Source: a bacterium (GTDB taxonomy: Bacteria > Elusimicrobiota > Elusimicrobia > Elusimicrobiales > UBA9959). Taken from it: a DNA stretch of 6,944 nt. Numbering within the stretch: position 1 is the stretch's first letter; each line of letters opens with the position of its first letter. Below the pieces are notes generated by a model that saw nothing but the letters and a program-made list of their open reading frames with translations, ran no database searches and was not told the DNA's origin. This document shows, in pieces, positions 1-6,326 of the stretch. A program made the position numbers and the translations under genes. The DNA is taken from contig JAKAMO010000115.1 of assembly GCA_021812825.1 (NCBI GenBank), positions 1 through 6,944 of the forward strand, written 5' to 3'.

Positions 1-35
1 CCGGGTCTATAGTGGACTTCAGGGGGCAGGGAAAG

Positions 36-51
36 AAGCCCTAAGCGGCTT
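36..51 (-). terminator. Weak hairpin after the acyl-CoA dehydrogenase gene
   Basis: Just past the dehydrogenase stop codon, the minus strand reads AAGCC-GCTTAG-GGCTT followed by CTTTC, a 5-bp stem with a 6-nt loop. The following T-run is short and interrupted, so this is at best a poor intrinsic terminator and transcription may read through. The remaining bases to the window edge (1-35) hold no gene I can support. Confidence 0.2.
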
Positions 52-57
52 TACCGT

Positions 58-1209
58 CTAGACCCCCAGGTGCCGGGCGATGACCAGGCGCTGTATCTCA
101 GAGGTGCCCTCGCCTATCTGCAGCAGCCGCTGGTCGCGGTAGAACCTCTCCACGTCGTAGCCTTTCAGCAGGCCGTAGCCGCCGTGCACCTGCACGGCCT
201 CGTCGGCTACCTCCTTGGCCACCTCCGAGCAGTACAGCTTGGCCATCGCGGCTTCCTTGGCGAACGGCTTCTTGTTGTCGCGCAGCCAGCAGGCGTTGTA
301 GAGCAGGTTGCGCGCGGCCTCTATCTTCACCGCCATGTCCGCGAGCTTGAACGCTATCACCTGGAAATTTCCGATGGCCTTGCCGAACTGCCTGCGCTCC
401 TTCGAGTAGGCCAGGGCCGCTTCGAAAGCGCCCTGCGCGCAGCCAAGCCCCATCGCGCCTATGGCGAGGCGCCCGCTGTCCAGCGCCGTGAGCATGACCT
501 TGGCTCCGTCGCCCCGGTGGCCGAGCAGGTTCTCCGCCGGCACGCGGCAGTTGTCGAAGAAGAGCTCCGACGTGTTGGAGCCGCGCCACATCATCTTGCC
601 CTTCATCGTCCGGGCGGTGAAGCCCGGAGTGCCGGCCTCCACCAGTATGGTGGAGAACTCCTTCTTGCCGTCTCCGCGCACGCCGCTGACGGCCTTTACC
701 GTCACTCCGGCGGTGATGTCCGCCGAGCCGTTGGTTATGAACGTCTTGGAGCCGTTGATGACCCAGAAGCCGTCCTTGAGCTCGGCGGTCGTCTTCGTGG
801 CCTGGGAGTCGGAGCCGGCTTCCGGCTCGGTCAGCCCGAAGGCCCAGAGGGCCTTGCCGGTGCAGAGCTTCGGCAGGTATTTCTCCTTCTGCGCCTTGCT
901 GCCGAAATAGAAGATCGGGCCGGTGCCCAGCGAGTTGTGCGCCGCCACCGTGGCGGCCTGAGAGCCGTCCACGCGGGCCAGCTCCTCCACGGCGATGATG
1001 TAGGAAAGGTAATCCAGGCCGTGGCCGCCGAACTCCTCGGCCACCGTGGTGCCGAAGAGGCCGAGCTCGCCCATCTTGGCCGTCAGTTCCGCCGAGAACT
1101 CCTCTTTCTCGTCCAGCTCTCCGGCGACGGGCTTTATCTCCTTCTCCGCGAAAGCCCTGATGCTCTCCCTGATTATATTGTGCTCGTCCTTGAGGTTCAT
1201 CTGGTTCAT
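58..1209 (-). CDS. Acyl-CoA dehydrogenase, short-chain (SCAD/butyryl-CoA) type
   Basis: This 383-residue protein has the full length of a soluble flavin-dependent acyl-CoA dehydrogenase. The family forms the alpha,beta double bond of an acyl-CoA and passes electrons to electron-transfer flavoprotein. An N-terminal helical domain is followed by the flavin/substrate signature FGLTEPEAGSD (residues 124-134), a central beta domain, and a C-terminal helical domain with QVHGGYG (340-346). The catalytic base is Glu367 in QIGEGTSEIQ, the SCAD/MCAD position. Isovaleryl-CoA dehydrogenases instead place their Glu in an LDLER-like motif; the equivalent here is LDSGR with Gly246. The KLADMA and DNKKPF segments also recall SCAD. 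The chosen ATG has an AAGGGG ribosome-binding site 5 nt upstream; a second Met at codon 4 lacks this spacing. It lies 25 nt after the hydratase gene, apparently last in the operon. The family is certain. The substrate is open: butyryl-, 2-methylbutyryl- or isobutyryl-CoA fit the active site better than isovaleryl-CoA. Confidence 0.95.
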   Translation of the reverse strand: MNQMNLKDEHNIIRESIRAFAEKEIKPVAGELDEKEEFSAELTAKMGELGLFGTTVAEEFGGHGLDYLSYIIAVEELARVDGSQAATVAAHNSLGTGPIFYFGSKAQKEKYLPKLCTGKALWAFGLTEPEAGSDSQATKTTAELKDGFWVINGSKTFITNGSADITAGVTVKAVSGVRGDGKKEFSTILVEAGTPGFTARTMKGKMMWRGSNTSELFFDNCRVPAENLLGHRGDGAKVMLTALDSGRLAIGAMGLGCAQGAFEAALAYSKERRQFGKAIGNFQVIAFKLADMAVKIEAARNLLYNACWLRDNKKPFAKEAAMAKLYCSEVAKEVADEAVQVHGGYGLLKGYDVERFYRDQRLLQIGEGTSEIQRLVIARHLGV

Positions 1210-1234
1210 CCCGTCCCCTTTTCCGGTCCCGCGG

Positions 1235-2026
1235 CTATTCGGTCCACTTCGGCTTTCTCTTCTCCAGGAATGCGGCCATCCCTTCCTGCGCCTCCGGGGT
1301 GACCCGGATGTCGGCTATCGCGCCGGCCGTGTACTCCACGGCCTCCTCGAAATCCAGCCTGTTGCAGACGTCGTAGATCAGCTTCTTGCAGTGGCCTATG
1401 GCCACGGGCCCGCTGCTCTTCAGCGCGGCCGTCAGGCCGTTCAGGTGAGCGTCGAGCGCCTCCATGTCGGGGAAGGAGGCGTTGACGAGGCCGCAGGCCT
1501 GCGCCTCGCGGCCGCTTATCCGGCGGCCGGTCAGCATCAGGTCCCGCGCGCGGCATTCCCCGACGCGCTTTATCACGTAGGGCGAGATGCAGGCCGGCAC
1601 CACGCCTATCTTAACTTCGCTCAGGGAGAAGACGGCGTCGTCCGTGCAGTAAGCGAAGTCGCACGCGGCCGCCAGGCCGTTGGCCCCGCCGATGGAGGCG
1701 CCGTGCACGGCGCAGATAGTGGGCTTGGGCGACGTATAGACCGCCTTGAAGCAGCGGGCGAGCCTTATGCTCTCGTCATAGTTCTGCTCGCGCGTGTATT
1801 TGGCGGCGCTGCCGAGCCAGTTCAGGTCCGCCCCGGCGCAGAAGGCCTTGCCGCGGCCGCGCAGGACTATCGCGCGCACCTCCTGGTGCACGGAGAGGTC
1901 CAGGAAGGCCGACGTGATGTCGGCCACCATGCGCTCGTTGAAGGCGTTGCGCAGCTCCGGCCTGGCCAGCCAGACGGTGGCCGTCGGGCCGGAGATCTCG
2001 GTCTCTATGGTCTCGTATTTTTTCAT
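1235..2026 (-). CDS. liuC: Enoyl-CoA hydratase/isomerase family protein, LiuC-type (probable methylglutaconyl-CoA hydratase)
   Basis: This 263-residue crotonase-fold protein probably hydrates 3-methylglutaconyl-CoA to HMG-CoA, the step after 3-methylcrotonyl-CoA carboxylation in leucine breakdown. The oxyanion-hole segment AFCAGADL lies at residues 61-68 and HGASIGGANG at 108-117, with Gly114 as the expected second amide donor. Of the two catalytic glutamates of classical hydratases (rat Glu144 and Glu164), only the second is present, as Glu137 in FSLSEVKIG; the first is Gly117. From memory, bacterial LiuC and AtuE proteins also have Gly there, together with an SEV(R/K)(I/L)G...ISPYV stretch like the one at 136-151, so this is not a sign of decay. 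The ATG is preceded by a GGGGG run about 4 nt upstream, which overlaps the end of mccB 8 nt away, so translation is probably coupled. The longer upstream open frame is rejected because it only shadows mccB. An isohexenylglutaconyl-CoA hydratase (AtuE) or another crotonase is possible. Confidence 0.88.
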   Translation of the reverse strand: MKKYETIETEISGPTATVWLARPELRNAFNERMVADITSAFLDLSVHQEVRAIVLRGRGKAFCAGADLNWLGSAAKYTREQNYDESIRLARCFKAVYTSPKPTICAVHGASIGGANGLAAACDFAYCTDDAVFSLSEVKIGVVPACISPYVIKRVGECRARDLMLTGRRISGREAQACGLVNASFPDMEALDAHLNGLTAALKSSGPVAIGHCKKLIYDVCNRLDFEEAVEYTAGAIADIRVTPEAQEGMAAFLEKRKPKWTE

Positions 2027-2034
2027 CCGTCCCC

Positions 2035-3684
2035 CTACATGCGGTAGACCGGCGTACGGCCGGCGCCTATCAGCGGCTGAGGGGAAAGCGCGGCCATCTC
2101 CAGCGCCCAGCCCACCACCTTCCGCGTGTCGGCCGGCTCGATGATGCCGTCGTCCCAGAGCCGGCTGGTGGCGAAGTAGGGATGGCCCTCGCGCTCGTAC
2201 TGCTCCAGTATCGGCTTCTTGATCTCGTCCTCTTCCTCCGCCGTGAGCGGGCGGCCCAGCTTGGCCTGCCTTATCGTCGCCATGACGCCGGCGGCCTGGG
2301 CGGCGCCCATCACCGAGACGCGGGAATTGGGCCAGGCGAACAGGAAGCGCGCGCCGTAAGCGCGGCCGCACATGGCGTAGTTGCCGGCGCCGTTGGAGGC
2401 CCCGACGATAACCGTTATCTTCGGCACCGGCACGGTGGAGACTGCCTGCACCAGCTTCGCGCCGTGCTTGATGATGCCGCCCTGCTCGAACTTCTTGCCC
2501 ACCATGAAGCCGGTGATGTTCTGCAGGAAGACCAGCGGGATGCCGCGCTGGCCGCAGAGCTCTATGAAGTGGGCGCCCTTCTGCGCCGACTCCGAGAACA
2601 ATATCCCCTGGTTGCCGACGATGCCGACCTGCCGCCCCATCCAGCGGGCGAAGCCGCAGACCAGCGTCTTGCCGTAGCCGGCCTTGAACTCGTGGAAGCG
2701 GCTGCCGTCCACGAGCCTGGCTATCACCTGCTTGATGTCGGCCGGGCGCCTCAGGTCGCGGTTGACTATGCCGTAGAGGTCCTCCGCGGGATAAAGCGGC
2801 TCCTCGAAGCCCGCCTGGACGTCCGCCTTGGGCGTGTTCAGGTTCTCGACGATGCTGCGCACGATGCGTATCGCGTGCTCGTCGGACTTGGCCAGGTGGT
2901 CGGTGACGCCGGAGATATGCGAGTGCATCTCTCCGCCGCCCAGCTCCTCCTCGGTGGAGTCCTCCCCGGTGGCCGCCTTGACCAGCGGCGGGCCGCCGAG
3001 GTAGACGGTGCCGGTGCCGCGCACTATCACGTTCTCGTCGGACATCGCCGGCAGGTAGGCCCCGCCGGCCGTGCACATGCCCATCACGGCCGAGATCTGC
3101 GGTATGTCCAGCGAGGACATGACGGCCTGGTTGTAGAAGATGCTCCCGAAGTCGCCCTTGTCGGCGAAGACCTCGGCCTGCTTGGGGAGGAAGATGCCCC
3201 CGGAGTCGGCCAGGTAGATGGTGGGCAGGCGGTTCTCGAGAGCTATCTCCTGCGCCCGCAGGTGCTTCTTTATGGTCTCCGGGTAATAGGTGCCGCCCTT
3301 CACGGTGGCGTCGTTGGCCACGACCATGCACCAGCGTCCGCCTATGCGGGCCGCGCCAGTGACTATGCCGGCGCCCGGCACCTCGTCGTCGTACATGCCC
3401 GCCGCGGCCATGGGGGAAAGCTCCAGCCACGGCTCCCCGGGCCCCAGCAGCCTGTTGATCCGCTCGCGCACCGTCAGCTTTTTCCGCTTGCGGTGAAGCT
3501 CAACGGCTTTTTCGCTGCCGCCCTTGTAGACGGCCCCCAGCCTGCCGCGCAGGTCGTCTATCAGTTCCCTGTGGTATTTCGCGTTGGCCGCGGCCTCCGG
3601 CGAGGAGGCGCTGTACGTGCTGGGTATTTCCGGGGTGTCCGGCGGAAGCCGGCCGCTGTCCTGCTTGTTTTCGCGCTGGGCCAT
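2035..3684 (-). CDS. mccB: 3-Methylcrotonyl-CoA carboxylase-type carboxyltransferase (beta) subunit
   Basis: This 549-residue protein is a carboxyltransferase subunit of a biotin-dependent acyl-CoA carboxylase. It transfers CO2 from carboxybiotin to the acyl-CoA, with 3-methylcrotonyl-CoA giving 3-methylglutaconyl-CoA as the likely reaction. Two crotonase-like halves are visible. The N-terminal half has [19 protein letters not shown] (124-142), [14 protein letters not shown] (160-173) and the oxyanion-hole stretch [12 protein letters not shown] (206-217). The C-terminal half has [12 protein letters not shown] (389-400) and [12 protein letters not shown] (432-443). [11 protein letters not shown] (231-241) and the ending [11 protein letters not shown] (511-521) are characteristic of MCC beta rather than propionyl-CoA carboxylase beta. 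Length fits the family (bacterial about 535, human 563). The ATG at 3684 has a GGA 8-10 nt upstream and starts just before the conserved SSPE...L.DLR region. The frame stays open to 3870, but that extension has no family similarity. It leads the leftward operon. The biotin-carrying alpha subunit is not in the window. Geranyl-CoA carboxylase (AtuC) is the main alternative. Confidence 0.93.
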   Translation of the reverse strand: MAQRENKQDSGRLPPDTPEIPSTYSASSPEAAANAKYHRELIDDLRGRLGAVYKGGSEKAVELHRKRKKLTVRERINRLLGPGEPWLELSPMAAAGMYDDEVPGAGIVTGAARIGGRWCMVVANDATVKGGTYYPETIKKHLRAQEIALENRLPTIYLADSGGIFLPKQAEVFADKGDFGSIFYNQAVMSSLDIPQISAVMGMCTAGGAYLPAMSDENVIVRGTGTVYLGGPPLVKAATGEDSTEEELGGGEMHSHISGVTDHLAKSDEHAIRIVRSIVENLNTPKADVQAGFEEPLYPAEDLYGIVNRDLRRPADIKQVIARLVDGSRFHEFKAGYGKTLVCGFARWMGRQVGIVGNQGILFSESAQKGAHFIELCGQRGIPLVFLQNITGFMVGKKFEQGGIIKHGAKLVQAVSTVPVPKITVIVGASNGAGNYAMCGRAYGARFLFAWPNSRVSVMGAAQAAGVMATIRQAKLGRPLTAEEEDEIKKPILEQYEREGHPYFATSRLWDDGIIEPADTRKVVGWALEMAALSPQPLIGAGRTPVYRM

Positions 3685-3737
3685 AAGTTTTTCCGTTCTG
3701 GCCGGCGGCGGCGCCGGCATGCGTGCGAGAGGCGGGT

Positions 3738-3752
3738 AAAGGCTTGGCCTTT
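3738..3752. repeat. Perfect inverted repeat in the presumed mccB leader
   Basis: AAAGGC-TTG-GCCTTT is a perfect 6-bp inverted repeat with a 3-nt centre. On the minus strand it would lie downstream of a possible mccB transcription start near 3762 and about 54 bp before the mccB ATG. It could form an RNA hairpin in the leader or be a small operator. It lacks a long T-run on either strand (TTTT then CCCCC on plus), so a terminator is unlikely. The symmetry is visible; the function is inferred. Confidence 0.3.
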
Positions 3753-3768
3753 TCCCCCGCCCCTTGGC

Positions 3769-3796
3769 GATATATCCTACAAAAACTGCGCCGCAA
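3769..3796 (-). promoter_or_regulatory. Candidate promoter for the mccB operon
   Basis: On the minus strand, TTGCGG (plus coordinates 3791-3796) and TATATC (3769-3774) are separated by 16 bp, a passable -35/-10 pair with 3/6 and 4/6 matches to the sigma70 consensus. Transcription would begin near 3762 and leave a leader of about 78 nt. A second option is TTGAAA further upstream (plus 3854-3859), but no good -10 box lies at the right distance from it. Confidence 0.25.
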
Positions 3797-3831
3797 TTAA
3801 AACCGGACCGGGGCTTCCGCAAAGGCGCCGC

Positions 3832-3837
3832 CATAAT
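3832..3837 (+). promoter_or_regulatory. Candidate -10 box for prpBD
   Basis: CATAAT matches five of six bases of the TATAAT consensus and lies in a local A+T-rich patch 44 nt before the prpB ATG. No convincing -35 box lies 16-18 bp upstream, so the promoter may need an activator or use a different sigma factor. TAAAAT at 3842-3847 is an alternative -10. Confidence 0.3.
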
Positions 3838-3870
3838 AAGGTAAAATTTATTTTTCAAAAAGCTGGTCAC

Positions 3871-3876
3871 AGGGAG
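3871..3876 (+). promoter_or_regulatory. Ribosome-binding site of prpB
   Basis: AGGGAG lies 5 nt before the ATG at 3882 and fixes that start. It sits between two copies of GTCACA (3866-3871 and 3876-3881), sharing one base with each. Confidence 0.7.
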
Positions 3877-3881
3877 TCACA

Positions 3882-4793
3882 ATGCGCAACGAAGAATCCA
3901 TACGCAAGCGCCTCCGCGCCCTGGTGCGCGGGAAAGGGGCCGTCCTGCCCGGCGCTTTCAACGCGCTTACCGCGCGGCTGGTGCAGGAGGCGGGCTTCAA
4001 GGGCGTCTATATCTCCGGGGCCGGGCTCAACAACGGCGCGGGCTACCCTGACATAGGCATGCTGACGCTCAGCGAGTTCGCCACGATGGCCCGCTATATC
4101 GCGCGCGCGACGGACCTCCCCTGCGTCTGCGACGCCGACACCGGCTTCGGCGAGGCCGTGAACGTCTCGCGCTGCGTGCAGGAGTTCGAGCAGGCGGGAC
4201 TCGCCGGCCTGCACATAGAGGACCAGGTCTTCCCGAAGCGCTGCGGCCACCTGTCCGGCAAGCAGCTGATCCCCTCGGAGCAGATGGAAAGAAAGATAAA
4301 GACCGCCGTCCTGAGCCGGCGCGACCCCAACTTCCTGCTGATCGCCCGCACCGACGCCCGCTCGGTGGAGAGCTTCGGCGCGGCGGTGAAGCGGGCCAAA
4401 GCCTACCTGAAGGCAGGCGCGGACGCGATCTTCCCCGAGGCGCTGAAGACCCGCGAGGAGTTCGCGGCCTTCGCGAAGGCCGTGAAGGGCCCGCTGCTGG
4501 CGAACATGACCGAGTTCGGGGTCTCGCCGCTGCTGAACGCGGAGGACCTGCTCGGCATGGGCTACAAGCTGGTCATCTACCCGATGGGAGCCTTCCGCAT
4601 CACGATGAAGGCCTGCGGGGAATTTTATTCCGAGATAGCCCGCAAAGGCACGCAGGAAGGCCTGCTGCCGAAGATGCAGACCCGCAAGGAACTTTACGAG
4701 CTGCTCGATTACGACAGCTACGCCCGGCTGGACGAGAAGGCTTACGGCGGCTTCATGGGCGGAAAACACCTGAAGGAGAAAAAAAGGAAATGA
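3882..4793 (+). CDS. prpB: 2-Methylisocitrate lyase
   Basis: PrpB is a cytosolic Mg-dependent lyase that splits 2-methylisocitrate into pyruvate and succinate, the last step of the 2-methylcitrate cycle for propionyl-CoA. The 303-residue product has the PEP mutase/isocitrate lyase barrel. YISGAG (43-48) is the substrate-binding loop, and [10 protein letters not shown] (83-92) carries the metal-ligand aspartates 84 and 86. HIEDQ lies at 111-115, and the catalytic loop PKRCGH has Cys121. ARTDA is at 155-159, FPEA at 184-187 and ITEFG-like MTEFG at 209-213. The KRCGH...K loop and the [10 protein letters not shown] ending (265-274) match E. coli PrpB (296 aa) as I remember it, and separate it from larger isocitrate lyases. 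The C-terminus carries an extra [11 protein letters not shown] tail, whose A- and G-rich codons also form the ribosome-binding region of prpD. The stop codon overlaps the prpD start as ATGA, implying translational coupling. It heads the rightward operon. No prpC is present beside it. Confidence 0.95.
   Translation: MRNEESIRKRLRALVRGKGAVLPGAFNALTARLVQEAGFKGVYISGAGLNNGAGYPDIGMLTLSEFATMARYIARATDLPCVCDADTGFGEAVNVSRCVQEFEQAGLAGLHIEDQVFPKRCGHLSGKQLIPSEQMERKIKTAVLSRRDPNFLLIARTDARSVESFGAAVKRAKAYLKAGADAIFPEALKTREEFAAFAKAVKGPLLANMTEFGVSPLLNAEDLLGMGYKLVIYPMGAFRITMKACGEFYSEIARKGTQEGLLPKMQTRKELYELLDYDSYARLDEKAYGGFMGGKHLKEKKRK
4773..4778 (+). promoter_or_regulatory. Ribosome-binding site of prpD inside prpB
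   Basis: AAGGAG ends 11 nt before the prpD ATG, a little far, and a second AAGGAA (4784-4789) abuts the ATG. Both lie within the last lysine-rich codons of prpB. Together with the ATGA overlap, this suggests that ribosomes finishing prpB reinitiate on prpD. Confidence 0.5.
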
Positions 4794-6250
4794 GCCATAT
4801 ATCCAACGAGCGTCCCCCCACGGACGAGGTCATAGCCAAGATAGCGGACTACGCTCACGGCTTCGAGATAAAGAGCGCGGAGGCCTACGAGACCGCCCGC
4901 TACTGCCTGATGGACAGCCTCGGCTGCGGCCTGCTGGCGCTGAAGTTCCCCGCCTGCACCAAGCTGCTGGGCCCGGTGGTCCCCGGCACCACGGTGCCCG
5001 GCGGCGTGCGCGTGCCCGGCACGGACTACGTGCTGGACCCGGTGCAGGGAGCCTTCAACATCGGCGCGATCATCCGTTGGCTTGACTACAACGACACCTG
5101 GCTCGCGGCCGAATGGGGCCACCCGTCCGACAACCTCGGCTCCATCCTCGCCGTAGCCGACTACGTTTCGCAGAAACGCCGCACGGAAGGCGGCAAGCCG
5201 CTGACGATGCGCGACGTGCTGACCTCGATGATCAAGACGCACGAGATACAGGGCGTGCTGGCGCTCGAGAACAGCTTCAACCGCGTGGGCCTGGACCACG
5301 TGGTGCTGGTGAAGGTCGCCTCCGCCGCGCTGTCGGCGAAGCTGCTGGGAGGCAGCAAAGCGCAGATAGCTGACGCCGTCTCGCAGGCCTGGGTGGATGG
5401 CCAGAGCCTGCGCACCTACAGGCACGCGCCCAACACCGGCTCCCGCAAGTCCTGGGCGGCCGGCGACGCGTGCAGCCGCGCCGTGAAGCTGGCGCTGATG
5501 ACCCTGCAGGGCGAGATGGGCTACCCGTCGGTGCTGACCGCGAAGACCTGGGGCTTCTACGACGTGCTGTTCAAGGGGAAGCCTTTCTCCCTGCCGCAGG
5601 CTTTCGGCTCCTACGTGATGGAGAACGTGCTGTTCAAGATCTCCTTCCCCGCCGAGTTCCACGCGCAGACCGCGGTGGAATGCGCGATAAAGCTGCACCC
5701 GCAGGTGAAGGACCGGCTGGCGGACATCAAGGAAGTGCGCCTGACCACGCACGAGTCCGCTCTGCGCATCATAGACAAGAAGGGCCCGCTGCACAACCCG
5801 GCCGACCGCGACCACTGCATACAGTACATGTCCGCCATAGGCCTGATCTTCGGGGAGCTGAAAGCCGAGCATTACGAGGATTCCGCCGCAAAGGACCCGC
5901 GCATAGACGCGCTGCGCGACAAGTTCGTCCTCACCGAGGAGCCCCGCTATACCAAGGAATACCTGGAAGCGGACAAGCGCTCCATCGCCAATGCGCTGCA
6001 GATAGTTTTCAAGGACGGCAGCGCCACGGAGAAAGTGGCGGTGGAATACCCGATAGGCCACCGCCGCCGCCGCAAGGAGGGCATCCCCGAGCTGCTGAAG
6101 AAGTTCGACGCGAACCTGAAGACGCGCTTCACTGACGCTGAGGCCGCGGCGATCAAGGACTCCTTCGCCGACCCGGCGCGCTTCGAGGGCATGCCGGTGG
6201 ACGAGTGGATGGCGCTGTTGTCGAAGGCGCCCCAGACCGTCCGTCGTTAA
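4790..6250 (+). CDS. prpD: 2-Methylcitrate dehydratase (MmgE/PrpD family)
   Basis: PrpD removes water from 2-methylcitrate to give 2-methyl-cis-aconitate without an iron-sulfur cluster; an aconitase-type enzyme then rehydrates it to the substrate of PrpB. The 486-residue product is full length (E. coli 483) and shows family motifs along its whole length. These are [10 protein letters not shown] (39-48), the [14 protein letters not shown] region (54-67), [20 protein letters not shown] (96-115), HEIQG (151-155), [12 protein letters not shown] (160-171), [17 protein letters not shown] (201-217), KSWAAGDA (220-227), [16 protein letters not shown] (282-297), [17 protein letters not shown] (327-343) and [17 protein letters not shown] (420-436). 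These runs are near-identical to the E. coli enzyme as I recall it, so this is a true PrpD and not a distant MmgE or cis-aconitate decarboxylase relative. The start follows from the ATGA overlap with prpB. The gene ends 12 nt before a hairpin that may terminate the operon. Confidence 0.96.
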   Translation: MSHISNERPPTDEVIAKIADYAHGFEIKSAEAYETARYCLMDSLGCGLLALKFPACTKLLGPVVPGTTVPGGVRVPGTDYVLDPVQGAFNIGAIIRWLDYNDTWLAAEWGHPSDNLGSILAVADYVSQKRRTEGGKPLTMRDVLTSMIKTHEIQGVLALENSFNRVGLDHVVLVKVASAALSAKLLGGSKAQIADAVSQAWVDGQSLRTYRHAPNTGSRKSWAAGDACSRAVKLALMTLQGEMGYPSVLTAKTWGFYDVLFKGKPFSLPQAFGSYVMENVLFKISFPAEFHAQTAVECAIKLHPQVKDRLADIKEVRLTTHESALRIIDKKGPLHNPADRDHCIQYMSAIGLIFGELKAEHYEDSAAKDPRIDALRDKFVLTEEPRYTKEYLEADKRSIANALQIVFKDGSATEKVAVEYPIGHRRRRKEGIPELLKKFDANLKTRFTDAEAAAIKDSFADPARFEGMPVDEWMALLSKAPQTVRR

Positions 6251-6261
6251 ACGGACCCGGA

Positions 6262-6290
6262 GCGCCGCTAAGCCCGGCGCGCCGATTTTG
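6262..6290 (+). terminator. Possible terminator after prpD
   Basis: GCGCCG (6262-6267) pairs perfectly with CGGCGC (6275-6280) around a 7-nt loop, 11 nt past the prpD stop. The T-rich stretch ATTTTGTT begins only after GCCG, so this is an imperfect intrinsic terminator. The 3' arm is also part of the palindrome CGGCGCGCCG (6275-6284), giving a competing fold or a possible protein-binding site. Confidence 0.4.
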
Positions 6291-6291
6291 T

Positions 6292-6297
6292 TATAAT
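6292..6297 (+). promoter_or_regulatory. Candidate -10 box for the CoA-transferase gene
   Basis: TATAAT is a perfect sigma70-type -10 hexamer in an A+T-rich patch, 29 nt before the ATG. No recognisable -35 box is present at 16-18 bp; that region falls inside the terminator-like hairpin. Initiation near 6304 would give a leader of about 22 nt, just enough for the ribosome-binding site. The CoA-transferase gene may therefore be its own transcription unit. Confidence 0.45.
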
Positions 6298-6317
6298 TTG
6301 GCTAATATTAGGCTTCC

Positions 6318-6322
6318 GGAGG
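6318..6322 (+). promoter_or_regulatory. Ribosome-binding site of the CoA-transferase gene
   Basis: GGAGG lies 4 nt before the ATG at 6327 and supports that start. Confidence 0.7.
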
Positions 6323-6326
6323 TAGG

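Larger units (their letters stand above)
3685..3881. promoter_or_regulatory. Divergent intergenic region between mccB and prpB
   Basis: This 197-bp gap separates the starts of two divergent operons and must carry the promoter(s) for both. It changes from G+C-rich near mccB to A+T-rich near prpB (about 3832-3860), unlike the surrounding coding DNA. It holds a perfect 6-bp inverted repeat (3738-3752), the palindrome GATATATC (3769-3776), candidate -10 boxes on both strands, and a 10-bp-spaced GTCACA direct repeat (3866-3881) around the prpB ribosome-binding site. No small gene is evident. Confidence 0.7.

Noticed and set aside
70..1302. A 410-codon plus-strand open frame antisense to the acyl-CoA dehydrogenase.
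   Set aside because: Composition is Arg/Leu/Val/His-rich as expected of an antisense shadow, with no domain signature. The minus-strand dehydrogenase is complete with its catalytic motifs.
1235..3430. A 731-codon minus-strand open frame that would fuse a long N-terminal part to the enoyl-CoA hydratase.
   Set aside because: Its first ~468 codons are mccB read out of frame and give an Arg/Gly-rich, low-complexity protein. The hydratase has its own ATG and ribosome-binding site at 2026, and mccB is intact in its own frame.
3685..3870. A 62-codon in-frame extension of mccB to a start at 3870.
   Set aside because: The extension has no family similarity, runs through the A+T-rich promoter region and lacks a good ribosome-binding site. 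The Met at 3684 gives the usual family length.
2182..4056. A 624-codon plus-strand open frame antisense to mccB.
   Set aside because: It is a by-product of G+C-rich coding on the other strand. It has no recognisable motifs, runs through the divergent promoter region and overlaps the start of prpB in another frame.
3867..6061. Minus-strand open frames of 300 and 439 codons opposite prpB and prpD.
   Set aside because: Both are antisense shadows rich in His, Arg and Val with no motif, while the plus-strand genes are full length and strongly recognisable.
5470..6135. A 221-codon plus-strand open frame within prpD.
   Set aside because: It is prpD read in a shifted frame. prpD shows family motifs without a break across this stretch, so no frameshift or nested gene is needed.
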